From Epiperipatus broadwayi (Eukaryota; Onychophora; Udeonychophora; Euonychophora; Peripatidae), in contig JAQFVV010000030.1 in NCBI GenBank assembly GCA_028023455.1, positions 6,466,501-6,530,500 of the forward strand: a stretch of DNA of 64,000 nucleotides. The letters are read 5' to 3'. The position numbers and the translations under genes were made by a program. This document shows, one piece after another, positions 44,620 through 57,560 of the stretch. Below the pieces are notes generated by a model, which saw nothing but the letters and a program-made list of their open reading frames with translations, was not told the origin of the DNA and did not search any database. Each line of letters begins with the position of its first letter. Position 1 is the stretch's first letter.

Positions 44620-45660
44620 GTGTTACTTCGTGACATAGTTTAGTTATTCACCACAAAAGTTTTAAGGGGTTAATATGTCAGGGTCATGAGTTACAATATG
44701 AAAGGTGATTGTGTATTTTGTACCTTTGTTGGAAACCCATTATCGAACCATATGCAAATCGTAAACTTTGTAATGTTTGAAATGGTTCTAACTATATATT
44801 GTGATGAAGTAATGAATCACAAGGACATTTTCAAATGACTTGCAAGATTGTAATGTATGTGAGAATATTGAAGATTATCCATGGCCAGGCATATAAAAAA
44901 TAATGAAGTGAACACAAAGTTACTGAAATTCTTCACATTGATCCCTGAGTGTTTGTCCAAGTCATTAAAGAGGTCATTGGTATTCCAAAAAATACTATCC
45001 ATCACATTTTAATAGATTTGAACAGCAGGAATATATGTGCTCTGTGCTTCACATTTTGACAATTGACCCATGTAAAAAACCATGTCTACAGATAAAGAAT
45101 TTTTGGCAAAAATTGTAACACATTATGAGACATGGTGTATTTAGTATAAACCATCAACCAAACATCAGAAGGTAGAATGAGGATTGCTCAAAAGAAGAAA
45201 AACTAAAATAAAAAAAGTTGTGAATACAAAAGAGATGAAGGAGACACTGCTCACTGTTTTTGTATTCCATTATTCACCATAAATACATTCCTGAAGATCA
45301 TAAAATATATGCTAACTCCTATTTAGGTATTTTGGATCATTTTCTCAAGCAAACAAAATACTGATCATTATGGCATGATAGCACATTGGCCCATAGTGCT
45401 AAGATTTGCATAATTTTTTGGCCCCCAAAAAGTAATTGTTCTGTTTGAACATCTGTCCTATTCTGATTTAGCTCACATGGACTTTTGGCTATTTCTACAG
45501 TTAAAATGATCTCTGAAAGAAACAATTCAGGTCATCCAAAACCTCATGACAAAGATTCTACAGACAATCCTGGCAGAAGATTTTAAAAACTTCTTCAAAT
45601 AGTTTTACAAATATTTCCAGCAAAAATTTCAATATAGATTATTTTGAATAATCTACAATA
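44620..45660 (+). pseudogene. Mariner transposase pseudogene
   Basis: Pieces of a mariner transposase in all three forward frames. A helix-turn-helix-like VIKEVIGIPKNTIHHIL lies near 44960-45010. FLAKIVTHYETWC follows near 45091, where the usual DETW has lost its Asp. Then come KIKKVV and ETLLTVFVFHY near 45250, LWHDSTLAHSAK (the second catalytic block HDNAPAH) near 45368, and SDLAHMDFWLFLQLK (the YSPDLAPxDF block) near 45460. Many stops and frameshifts. I could not identify its terminal repeats. Open frames on the minus strand here are shadows. Confidence 0.85.
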
Positions 45661-45835
45661 AAATCAAAACATAAATATATCTTCCATTTTATTTCATATC
45701 AATTACTTTCCAATTGGGACATACTATTAATGTGTAAAATAGTTTTACTTCATATATACATGTGTGTTATTTGTTTAATTAAATGATAATTTATAAGGTT
45801 ATTAAAAGCATTTGAAATTAATGTTATCTTGTAAA

Positions 45836-46065
45836 TTGATCTAGGGGGAGTGCTCTCAGATCCAAGGCTCCTCACTGATGAAGGCCACAAGCCAGAAACT
45901 AGTCTGGGGATATTGGATGAGTAGGAACTAGATGGGAATTTTATGCGCAAGTCTTCTGGTATCCATTGATTACTCTGGCTTACACTGAGTGTCAATACTG
46001 TATGGAGAGTTTTGCCTGTTTTAATAACAGTTATAAACAAGCATAAGAAATGGTGATCATGTGAT
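45836..46065 (+). mobile_element. Family C unit
   Basis: It starts GATCTAGGGGGAGTGCTCTC, then the hammerhead, TTGGATGAGTAGGAACTAGA, GCAAGTCTTCTGGTATCCAT, CTGTATGGAGAGTTTTGCCT and the right end GTGATCATGTGATG. Together with 42366-42590 it shows the full unit. Confidence 0.75.
45870..45909 (+). ncRNA. Hammerhead ribozyme motif C6 (core intact)
   Basis: CCTCA (45870-45874) with TGGGG (45905-45909). CTGATGA 45875-45881. Stem II GGC/GCC with loop CACAA flanked by an A-A opposition. GAAA 45895-45898. Palindromic ACTAGT then C45904. Confidence 0.75.
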
Positions 46066-46904
46066 GTAAATTGAAATTAAAAAGTAAATTGACATTGCCA
46101 TTGTAACATGATCAGTTTATTTAAGTATTTGCTCCTATTATTCTAGGAACTTAGTTGCAATCAATTTATAAAGTTAAACAGGCAGAGGAAAAGTGGACAA
46201 TTTTTCCAACTGGTAATATTTTAAATTCTAAAACATTATATAACATTTACTGGTAATTATCAACATTAAGTTGCTGTGATGTTATTTATAGTAAATAAAT
46301 GCCAGTTAATATTATGCCTTGATAATATATATATCCTTGTCTTTACATATCCATGGAGGGCTTTGAAAATAAATACTATCTATAGGGCAGCTCCATTGTA
46401 GTTACAAAAGAACTAATGTTATTTATAATTATAATAATCCTAGAAATTCATGAGGGAATTAAAACACTAAGCTACATCACCATGTGATTGAATGCTAAAA
46501 TTAGTTTGAAGATTCAGATTTGGTTTAGATTAGGTAATTTTTTATCTCATTTCTATAAATCTTCTGATTGATAGGGAAAAGCAGATGGATTTCAATGCCT
46601 TATGTAATTTTAAGACTAATTTGTGTTTGAATAAATGAAACCATGTAAGTGTAATAAAAGACTATTCTTTGTGTGAGTGATTGAGACCTCTGTGAAAAAT
46701 AATTTTTGAGATTAAAAAACTATTAAATCATTAATTTATGTTCACATTTAAATGTTGCAAAGAATATAAAAAAGTTGATGTCTAAGTTTTTTTAAAAAAC
46801 AAAACACTAGTAATTTTTGAGGATCATTTTTTATCTCCCATAATAACACAAATGTGGCCTTTGAGCATTCCATCATCAGATTTTCAATTGAATGGATAGT
46901 TGAA
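46066..46904. other. AT-rich stretch, nothing recognised
   Basis: No gene or element supported. Confidence 0.5.
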
Positions 46905-47150
46905 GAGTTGGAGTGTGGAGTGGATTGAAGTCTGTCCATTAAAGTATGAGGAATGGTTATCTTAATATATATCTGAGCACTTATTGCATATATGTGTAGA
47001 GATGATAATCTGAACCAACTGATGATTGCTGGTTTAGCATGAAATATATATATTGGTGATTATTTATCTTTTCGACATATATGTGTTCAAGTGTATCAGT
47101 GATATGAAATAGAGTGGTGAGTTGTGGGTTGTGTGAAAGTCTGTGCTCCT
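46905..47150 (+). mobile_element. Family E element, second copy
   Basis: Shares with 32815-33010: GTCCATTAAAGT, ATCTTAATATA, TTGCATATATGTGT, the hammerhead and TGTATCAGT, then a GAAATAGAGTG-like block. Left boundary uncertain. Confidence 0.65.
47007..47061 (+). ncRNA. Hammerhead ribozyme motif E2 (core intact)
   Basis: Stem I: AATC (47007-47010), a 3-base bulge, ACCAA (47014-47018), pairing with TTGGT (47053-47057) and GATT (47058-47061). CTGATGA 47019-47025. Stem II TGCT/AGCA with loop GGTTT. GAAA 47041-47044. Stem III ATA/TAT, cleavage base A47052. Pairs differ from those in E1 but the structure is the same. Confidence 0.75.
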
Positions 47151-50100
47151 ATATCCTATATATTACAAATGATTTTTGTATATTTACAAATACCTTATAG
47201 AAAGTAAATTCAAAGAAAATGTAGAGTTATTAAAAATAATGTGTTCAAAGTTTTTATCCCATAAAAAAGCTAATATTACCACAATTTATAAATCTATACT
47301 GTAGAGTTTCATGACGCATCTGTCTGACATGCCCATGATTTATGTTTTAATTCTAATCAATTTTAGGGAGCGGGAGAAGCTACTAAAAACATTACCCTTC
47401 ACTGAATTATTAAAAATAACTGAATGGTTAATTTAGAGTCACCAACTAGGCAATTTTTGTGTTGTATCCCTAATTCTTTATATGATTTGTAGGTCGATAA
47501 TTTATTATTTGATATAAATAATTAAAAATACCTATCAATCAGATTAATAGCTCTGAATGTTTGAGGGAGTGGTGGAACTCAAGATCCATTAATCAGATCT
47601 GTTCTGTCACTTTTTGTCTTCAAATTTTTTAATAGCATCTGAACTATAACCATTTATAATATATATAATGCTTAGAACTTCCAACTCAATGATTATGAAA
47701 GTATTAAATAATTTACATTTTAATTATATAGGTATATAATAATTAAATATGAAATTACATATGAATAATATATTTAATGTGATGTTTAAACCTGTTGCAA
47801 CTGGCATATTTTTTTTAAATGTCAGGTAAAATATTACAAAGACATATTTTCATTTATTCTACAACAAATTTTAATTATTTTTATTAGTTTTTAATGCAAC
47901 AACATATAAATTCACATATGCAAGTAACTGAAATTGCATCAATATAACTAAAGCCTTTTTTTTCCCGCAGTGTAAGGATATTTTATGTCAATCCAAAATG
48001 TACATCAATTTCAATTTTTTTTTGTTTTAATTTTTATGATAAAAAACCTTTATGGTGCTGCTTATAACTATATTTTTCAGCACCTCTAAAATATTACTAT
48101 AGTACTCCAATATGTCCTAGCAACTTAAATAAAAATCATTGAATAATCTCTTAGAAGGTCATGTAATACTAAAAAATATTTTAAGTCATTCACTCTATTA
48201 CTGCCGCTAGCAGTTAGTCAATTTAAAATTATTTTACCTGCATATATATATATTCTAACCTTGTCTTGTGCATCTTCACTTCCAGATAATATATGATATA
48301 AAATAAATGGGTTCTATCTCAGTTAATAATTAATAACTAAAATATTCAGCATTAAAATTAAAATATTTCACTAGCTCAAATTTAAAATATGAATAAGGTT
48401 CAGTTTATAAAATAAATTAAATAAATATTTAATATTTTCATGAGACTTGAAGTGAAAATACAGGTGACAAGATAGATTACATTGAGCCAATATCCCACAG
48501 GATACTACCTCAATGGCATAAGAACACTATCCCCCCTTTATTACTATTTCAAATAACAAACTCATAGTATTCTTACGACTTTAATAACTTCTACTCACTA
48601 AGATTAAACTAATAATTAAGTCTTAATCTTCTATTTATAATAATCTAGCTCAAATAAAATAATCTCAGGTTCATAAAGTTTATTCTAAGTTAATTTAAAA
48701 ATACGGTAGTAAAATATGAGAAGGGATTTTATGTCATAATCTACTACACTGAAACTAATAATAATAAATAACAGTAATAATATTCTTCATTGTTTAACTA
48801 ATTCTGTATATCTTTTCTTTTTACTATAATTTTATTACCATAATAAAATAATGAAATAATATAATATGATCTTATATCTTCATGTAATGATATAATAAAT
48901 ACGTGGTAGCATTTTAATAATCTGACAAACAAAATATGTGTGGCAACTGATAGCATATAATTTAATATAATATTGTGATAACTGATTTATGACCAATAAA
49001 ATAATGTAAGATTATGATTATTTAATTATAATGAATACCAATAAAATATTTAAAATTCTTAAAATAATTCTCTATTTATCTTTTGTGCAAAATTATATAT
49101 TTGTTTCAATTATTATGCATATATCGTGATTTCATGCAGCGATGTGGAGAAATAAATAACTCGGACACAAAATTTTTGAAATAACAAAATTTAACAAAGT
49201 TTATTACTAACAACAAATAAATAAACAATTTATTTACACTATTTACAGTGGATATCCTTAACTTTTACTTTACAATTTTATCTACTGGGTTATAGAAAAA
49301 ATAATTTATATTTTAGTTATATATCTTTATCTAAACTTAAGACAAAATTTAAAAAAAATGTTACTATTTGGTTTCTCATTATGGTTAACTTATTACAAAT
49401 ATATTTATCTACTTTATTAGCAACAGCATTTTATCCTTAATATTATTAAACTATCTTATTTTAAAAAATTCATACTTAGAAAACATTCTATAGAAAACAA
49501 AATTTTATAATGAGTATGGATTTCTCAAAATATTAAAAAAAATTTCATCTTGCAAAGTCAAAGATGTTACACAAAATATTATCCAAAATTCAGTACTAGA
49601 TTTTAGTATTTATCACACAATGTTTACTAATCATAATATATTCTTCTTTAAGCCTTACTTTAGTATGATATAAGTGTAATCATCAATATATTTCTGTTAA
49701 TCAATAAACAAAAAATATACTATGCATATTGTTTACATAATTTACTTTGTACTATTGTATTTTAAAAATATGCAATACTTATTTTTCTCTTAAAAAAAAT
49801 AATACTAAAGCATTTAAAATTATTATCACTTTAAAGAAAATATCTTTGTTTAGATACCTTATTTTAAAAAAGTTTATATTTCATTTCCGAAATAAAATTC
49901 AAAATATATTCTATGATTCTTTTCTTTCCTTAGGATACTTTGGATCTTCAATTTTAAGTTATAACATCCTATTCCTTCTAAGCAAATAAACCAATCTTAT
50001 ACAAAACGATAGCATAACCTAAGTTCTAAATTATTTATCATTTCTCTTAAACATATCTTACTGAACGATGCAGTTACATGAAATAAAGATAGCGAAAACA

Positions 50101-53100
50101 GATGCATAGGATTAAGGAAGAAAGCTAGAGTATTACTCTTAACATATCTCAAAATCATGGCACAGTGCGAAGAGGTATGACATTTACCTGCCTAATATCC
50201 TCTAGTACAGGGACGATGTTAAAGCTATTTCTTCAGCTTTATTAGAACATCAAATATTTAAAGAAATATAAACACTGTCCAAATAAAATGTGTATCAGTC
50301 ATAGGGCTTTGTTAACTATGCTGATATTCACATAAAGACTAAATATTATTTCCATTCCTTATAACATCCTATTTCTTAAAAAACATCATCTTGGTTTCCT
50401 GTTCACTAAGTACTTCCAAGCCACTATCTCAACATTATTTCTCAAGATTTTCCACATCTTACATCGATAAATAACTATCTGCATTTACAAAACAATAAAT
50501 AAAATTCATTAATAGTTAAACAATCTAGCTGTTCCACAAGAAAAGTCTGCTTACTTCATTATTCTATATGTCTAATCATATACAATCTACTTAGACAATA
50601 TTTGAATATCCAATAACATGAAAATTTTAAAAGAATCACATAATTATTTGTTATGTTGGATTATATCACTAATAAAAAAAAAAATCGTCGTATGCATATT
50701 TTCAAATCAATCCTATCTCATAATGTTTTTTAAAATGTTGTATGAAATGCGGTACATATAAGTAAAAAACTTTTACACTTCATTCTTCCAATTTATGGAT
50801 GATCTAAAGAAAACAAAAAAATATACATTATAAATTATCAATAGTTATTATTATTACCAATAACCTTTATCTAGTCATCGTGTTCAGTAGGCTTCCTTTA
50901 TCCACTTGAGCATTGCAGATATAAAAAAAATTCACACCCATACACTTTATATTAAAATATTTTTAGCTAAATTATTAGATTGTTATATTATAAAATTTTA
51001 ATATTAATAAATTAATGTTTTTATGTTTTTCCTAATCTTATATAAAAATTTAGATTTAAACTAGGTTAACAAAATAAAAGGAATCAAAACTATAATTACA
51101 TATTTTCTTGACAATAGTTCCTGATAAGTCCAAAATGTTTATTATTTTCTCTAGAGTTTTTAAAAATGTTCTCCTCCAAGCACGTTAAAGTTTAAAATAA
51201 AAATAATTATTAATCCATTTAGTAAAATTTATAGAAAATAATCCTTGGTTTTAGTATTTAGGATGATAATTATTAAATCATAATATTAATTAATCCCGTG
51301 AAGCTTCTTAATCTTCTCTACCAATATTCTCTGTGTATCCAATGCATCAATCCATCTAATTTAATTTTAAAAATATTCGATAAACTTTTAAGTACTATTT
51401 GTATTTCCATGGATCCATCTTTTATTCAACTATGTGTTCACTTTTTTATATATATGTTTCCTTCTTGATACAATTAAACTTTCATTTGGTATTTTTATAA
51501 ATCTCTTTTAAAAATAAAAAAAAACTTCAAGTACTTTTAAACAAATCTTTTCTAAATACATTTTAAATAATTCTAAGACTGGATATTTTAATATCAAAAA
51601 CGCTTCTGTAACATATTCTCCTGGGTTCTTTCTTTAATTCTTGAAAATATTTTTTAAAATGTTACCTTCAGAAAGGATACAACATTTTACTCCTTTTAAT
51701 ATCATATTATATAAATGATTCATAAGATATATTGTCTTATTACTATTTTAAAAAATAAATCTTGGATAAACTTATAAATAATACGTTTCAATACATTTTT
51801 TTTTTAGACTCCGTATAATGTCCGAGCTGTGGTTTTTTTATATACCAAAACAGTTCTCCGGTGAAGTATTAATAAAGCTGTATCAATAAATATTTCAAAT
51901 ATTTTTTCAGCATTACAACTTATATCCATTTTATTTCATATTATATCCATCCTTTATTGCGAAGTTTAGGTTAAATTTTTAGATAAAATACGACTGGTAA
52001 GTACTTTAAAAAATTAGAAAATCATTTCCACGAAGTTTCTAAATTATTATATTTTAAAACTCTCTTTTGCAAAAAATACTTTTAAAATTATCAATTAGTT
52101 TTTTGCAAATAAAACGATAAGAAAGTACCAAAAAATTGACTAAAATAAAAATTTAAAAATATTATCTTTTTGATAGTTATAATTTACCTTTCTCCGGTTT
52201 CAATACATTATTAATCTTCCCTCGATAACCCCGTGCAAATCATATTTATAGTCTGTAAGAATACCTATTCCTATTGGTTAATTCTTACTTTAGCTTGAGA
52301 ACAAATTTACATATTTTCAATTTCAAGTAGAATTGAATTTCAAAATTAGAAATTATGACGTAATGAACTTAAAATATTATTTAAGATACCACTTTTAATT
52401 CAATTATAACTTTATTTAAATTATTTAATCTTTTAAAATAACTTTTAAAATAACATTTAATAACTTATTCCATTTCTTAATATTCAATTTATCTATTTTT
52501 ATTTAAATAAAATATTTAATTTTTATATTATGAATGTATTCGTCTTTATTACATCATTTAAGCATTTGGAAATAACTACATAATATTTTAATATTCACTT
52601 CTATGATAAATAATCATTATATCCAACTCTATAATACACAAACTTTGTTATTAAATTCTAACAAGCGTGTGTGTGAAAGTATACATTAAAAGTCACATGA
52701 TTAATAACTTTGACAGACGATTTTCAATCTATTTCTCTGCCCAGTTTTATAAAATTGATACACTTATTATATTATAATTATAAAAAATTTGGAAGAATAA
52801 TTTTAAAAATATAGAACTAGATATAATTTTCACCATCATAAAGTTTATTTTTAAAATATACTATTTTAATTTTGACTATTTAAATATGATTACAAATTTA
52901 AATATAGCATTTATTCAATTATCAGTTTTAAACTATTAAAATCGAACTTATTAAATATACTTTTAATTATTTATAGCTGTGTTATTTAATATGGCCAGCT
53001 TTTACAACCATATGAAACAATATTTAAAGCTTTATATAACTATTTTTAAATGATTTTATATACTACATATTCTCTTTAGCTTCAAATTGTACTTTATAAC

Positions 53101-53204
53101 ATAATTCACAAACTATAATTAATATATCAAAAGAACAGTCTAAAATTTAAAATTTTTAGTAATTGACTGTTATGAACTATTACTGACCTATAGAAAAGGG
53201 CACA
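47151..53204. other. Long AT-rich stretch, nothing recognised
   Basis: Six kilobases without a supported gene. The frame at 49747-49989 has no family signature. A faintly GC-richer boundary at 49130-49260 (GATGTGGAGAAATAAATAAC) and another at 52190-52260 could delimit a very decayed element. One lone patch lies at 50140-50330. Confidence 0.4.
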
Positions 53205-54020
53205 ATATATATATAATCAAAGTTAACCCAAATTCACAACTCAAACAGACTAGCAAAAACCCACGACCATTGATTTCATTGCTACAAGTAGACTTCTCAA
53301 GTGTAAAGAACTACAAAATAACAACATATTTAAACTAAACATTACCCACAATTCCACTTACTTTCCATACACCCTTAATTTTGAAAGATCTTTTAAATAA
53401 GTTAATTGCTTCAGAATCATAAATTTTTAATAACAAAGATTCTTTAATTCTTTTTATTTCATTTCTCTCAAAGAAGGCAACTTTAGCTTCATCAAAATTA
53501 ATAGTGTGACCTGTATCTTTTGCATGGATATATAAAGCAGAACTAAGATATTTATTTCTAACTCTGCTTTTACATACCTTTATTCTTTCATTTAAGTTCA
53601 AACTAGTCTGATCTATATATGCCTTCTTACAAAAACAAAAGATAATTTACACTATTCCAGGAATAGTCTTTCTATCAAAAATTTCCTTTGTATTATTTAA
53701 TAAATTATTCAAAGTAATACCCCTTTCCAAGCAATTTTTTTTATTTCTAAACAAATTACTATTTTTACATACAATTTTATAAAAAGACAATTTAAATGGC
53801 AAAGAAATAAAAATCATATTTTTCTTTATCCTTTATATCTTTACAAATATTATTACTATTAAATAAAATATTTTTAACAAATTTATCAGAGTAGCTAACA
53901 ATCAAATAATCTTTATAAAATTGACCTTTTTGAAACAAAGCTATCCCACTTGAATTATTTAATTTTTTCTTTCTATAACAATAATTTCTTAAAGCAGCTA
54001 CTTTATGAGATATATATTGA
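53205..54020 (-). pseudogene. Penelope-like element 2, GIY-YIG endonuclease region (minus arm)
   Basis: Read on the minus strand from 54020: RNYCYRKKKLNNSS, KFVKNILFNSNNIC, then FCFCKKAYIDQTSLNLNERI at about 53650-53590. YIGQ has become YIDQ. SSALYIHAKDTGHTINFDEA and EIKRIKESLLLKIY follow. These are GIY-YIG nuclease blocks in PLE order (YIGQT, RIK, GH, ES). In-frame stops lie between the open stretches at 54043-53792 and 53601-53335. It forms one half of a palindrome with 54010-54845. Confidence 0.75.
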
Positions 54021-54845
54021 TAGCTGTCAGGTATGTATCTCATAAAGTAGCTGCTTTCAGAAATTATTGTTATGGAAATAGATTAACTAATTCTAGTGGG
54101 CCAGGCTTGTTTCAAAAAGATCAATTTTATAAAGATTATTTTAGCATTGGCTACTCTGATAAATTTGTTAAAAGTATTTTATTTAATAGTAATAACATTT
54201 GTAATGATGTAAAGGTTAAAGAAAGATATGATTTTATTTCTTTGCCATTTAAATTGTCTTCTTACAAAATTGTATGTAAAAATAGTAATTTATTTGGAAA
54301 TAAGAATAATTCTTGGAAAAAAAATCACATTTTAAATAATACAAAAAAATTTTTTGATAGAAATATTATTCCTGAAGTAGTGTATATTATCCCTTGTTTT
54401 TGAAAAAAGGTATATATAGGTCAGAATAGGTTAAAGTTAAATAAAAGAATAAAAGTACATAAAAATAGGGTTAGAAATAAATATCTTAGTTCTGCTTTAT
54501 ATATCCATGAAAAAAATACAGGCCACACTATTAATTTTGATGAAACTAAGGTTATCTTCTTTGAGAAATAAAATAAAAAAGAATTAAAGAATCTTTATTA
54601 TTAAAAATTTATGATTCAAAAGCAATTAACTTATTTAAAAGTTCTTTTAAAATTAAGGGTGTATGGGAAGGAAGTGGAATTGTGGTTAATGTTTAGTTTA
54701 AATATATTGTTATTTCATAGTTCTTTACACTTGAGAAATCTGCTTGTAGCAGTGAAAGCATTGGTAATGTTTTAGAGTTTATTTTCTATGCTAGTCTGTT
54801 TGAGTTGTGAATTTGGAGTAATTTTGATTATTTATTGACTAGTTT
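54005..54845 (+). pseudogene. Penelope-like element 2, GIY-YIG endonuclease region (plus arm)
   Basis: Mirror of the minus arm. The open stretch 54005-54403 (132 codons) ends at a TGA inside the nuclease motif. VVYIIPCF precedes the stop and KKVYIGQNRLKLNKRI follows in the same frame, so the TGA probably replaces a Cys codon. Then come SSALYIHEKNTGHTINFDET and VIFFEK before another stop. Beyond the coding relic, both arms share the CTTCTCAAG and TGAATTTGGAGTAA-type 3' flank. No hammerhead was found next to this element. Confidence 0.75.
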
Positions 54846-54862
54846 AGCTTTATACTTTTAAT

Positions 54863-55320
<458 letters not shown>

Positions 55321-55321
55321 T

Positions 55322-55322
55322 A

Positions 55323-55356
<34 letters not shown>
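55322..55356. repeat. (AT)n microsatellite
   Basis: About 16 TA units. Confidence 0.9.
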
Positions 55357-55359
<3 letters not shown>

Positions 55360-55560
55360 AACAATACAATAATTAATACAGTAAAAAATATTTAAAAAAC
55401 AAATGTATACCATAATTTAATAGAAGTACTTTTGACTATCTAAGTAGTCATTATCAACTAGATTCAAATTGTATTACAAAAAACCATTACAAATGTATAC
55501 AAAAAGAATTACATCATACATCAATTTTCCCACAATTCATTAATTTTTATATTAGCTCAC

Positions 55561-56260
55561 AAACTTGTGTTACAGCAAGCTAAAAAATTTGCAGCCATGA
55601 AAGTAGTGGACAATGATTTTTATGAAATCCACAAAGTCAACAAACCTGAAAGAAGGATGCCTGACCAAAGTGGAATAACTGAGATTAAGAAAAGTCGAAT
55701 TAAGTGCTTTTGCTGTGGAAAACTAGGTTACATGGCACGTGACTGTTTTTATAAGCACCAACACTGTAAACACTGTAATAAAGTTGGACACTTGGAAAAA
55801 ATGTGCCAAAATAAGAAATTTGATAATGATATTAGTAATAACAGTCAAGAGCATTTTACTAGAAAACCTAAGCAAGAGGAAATTGCGATGTCTTTGGACC
55901 AATCACAGAATTTGAAATGACTGTCAAAATTTTCAGAAAAACCTTATCAATGGAAATTGACAGTGGCAGCAAGGTGTCTTTACTGTCCATGAAAGATTGA
56001 AAAACCATTGTGGCTGATTTGACACAGCCACCTAGACTTATGTATACCAAATTCAAAGCTCGGGACATCAATGGCAATACCATAAGATTAAAGGAGCAAT
56101 TCAGGCTGCAATTACTTCTGACAATGGCAAAAAACTAAAATTGACATTATATATAATTCATGCCCTGATAAATCCTCTCATTGGCTATGATTGGTTCAAG
56201 CACTTGGGAATCAAATTATCGATGAAAAAAAATAACGATATTATATTTAGTGAAAAACAT
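55561..56260 (+). pseudogene. Ty3/gypsy-like retroelement, gag zinc knuckles and protease relic
   Basis: The open frame 55567-55920 encodes a gag C-terminus with two zinc knuckles. The first reads CFCCGKLGYMARDC with Tyr at the His position; the second is a regular CKHCNKVGHLEKMC. Its TGA overlaps an ATG (55917-55920) opening the next frame, which holds MEIDSGSKVSLLS, the Asp-Ser-Gly active site of a retroviral-type protease (DSG at 55959-55967). After a stop and frame change, INPLIGYDWFKHLGIKL (from about 56168) corresponds to the LLGRDWL block that ends gypsy proteases. Reverse transcriptase and RNase H are missing. Non-functional. Confidence 0.8.
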
Positions 56261-56756
56261 AAAAACTGTCAATCGTGTGCAAAAACACCTCCAGCCATAA
56301 TCAAATTCTTGCAAGAAGTCGAGAAATCAACCCTACAGAAAAATCTAGATCATAGATTATGGACCAAGCTTGTGGAAAGTAGGTCACCCAAAGAGTACAA
56401 AGTATCTGTCCCAAACTACAAATTTGCATCTAAAGAACGCGTATGAGTTAGAAACAAAATTGACAAATTTTGGGATAAGCTGAAATTGGATGCCATCTGT
56501 CTGAATGGCAGATGAAAAAATGTTATGCAAACACACCAGCCAGTTGTGGAAAGATGAAAACAGTCAATAAACGCTGCAGCTATTTCAGGAAAAAGACAAC
56601 ATCAAATGGACATTTGGGAAAAGCCGCAACAGCAATGCAGTCCCTAAGGAAAATATTACAAACCTGGAAAGAAAAATGCCCCCCTACCATACTTATTATG
56701 TTTTAAGTTCAGAGAATATGAAAAAAGTAAAACATGAATCTCTGAACTGGGGGAGG
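56261..56756 (+). pseudogene. Ty3/gypsy-like relic, integrase C-terminal end and polypurine tract
   Basis: The frame runs straight from the protease end into KVSVPNYKFASKERV and RVRNKIDKFWDK, which resembles the integrase C-terminal region. I infer a large internal deletion removing RT, RNase H and most of integrase. The remaining frame 56512-56706 is degraded. ACTGGGGGAGGT at 56747-56757 is a good polypurine tract directly before a TG start. Confidence 0.6.
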
Positions 56757-57421
56757 TGTGCTAAATACGTGTATATTAAAATAAAAATCTTATCAAACAC
56801 GTATTTTTACTGAAACTGTAAAAGACAGAAAATATTAAAGTAAAAAGGACACAGAATTTATTTAATTAAATGCCATTGGAAAACATGTATTAAATTCCTG
56901 ACAAGAGTCATCTGAAAAAAGAAGCGAAATTAATTATAAAGATAAAAACTCGTATGATTAATTTGATTAAACAAAAATGCGGGTTGGAATGTAATAACAT
57001 TATTACTACCATGTGGGACCGAAGGATTCCAACCAAATAGATTAGTAAAACAAAAATGTGAATGGCAATCTTTACAAAAAGTGGGAAGAGAAGATCATTA
57101 GCTACTTGCAGCCCATGAAAAATGGATGTGTTTCTTCCATTGACAATTATTGTCAGCCTTGCCAACTGGCCTCTCTGAGAACATTTCTCGGACTCTTAAG
57201 TAATATCTCGAGACTGCAGTACCTGGTCGTAGAACCCACATAAATCAACTGCCCTGAACTCCTATTCATATGTGATAACTTCGAATGTTGAAGAGCTGGA
57301 AACATTTAGAATAACTGTTTATAATTATTGGAGTATCAATAATAAATTGCTGTGCCGCTTGGGGTTATATTAGTGTTATTTTTATATTTGCAATCCAGCA
57401 AGCAATAGAGTGCCGCTGGAC
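56757..57421 (+). repeat. Probable 3' LTR of the gypsy-like element
   Basis: It starts TGTGCTAAATACGTG just after the polypurine tract and is GC-richer than its neighbours. It ends near CCGCTGGACACA, where a family C fragment begins. About 660 bp. No second LTR is in the window upstream, so the boundary cannot be confirmed by comparison. Confidence 0.5.
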
Positions 57422-57560
57422 ACAGCAGAACATTTGTGCATAAAATCCCTATCAATATTCCAGACTAATTTCTAGCTTATGACTTTCATCAGTGAGGAGC
57501 TTTGGATATGAAAGCACTGTACCTAGATCTTAGGATATAATGCAACTCTCCAGCAGCCAC
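57422..57560 (-). mobile_element. Family C unit, truncated
   Basis: TTTGTGCATAAAATCCCTAT, the hammerhead, GGAGCTTTGGATATGAAAGC and ACTGTACCTAGATCTTAGGA. It lacks the ACTCTCCATACAGTAG end. Confidence 0.7.
57458..57497 (-). ncRNA. Hammerhead ribozyme-like motif C7
   Basis: On the minus strand: CCTCA, CTGATGA, A, AGT/GCT around CATAA, A, GAAAT, TAGTC, TGGAA. The core boxes are intact. Position 15.2 is T instead of C, which weakens stem III. Confidence 0.6.

Noticed and set aside
44817-45525. Reverse-strand frames in the mariner region
   Set aside because: They are shadows of the forward-strand transposase relic.
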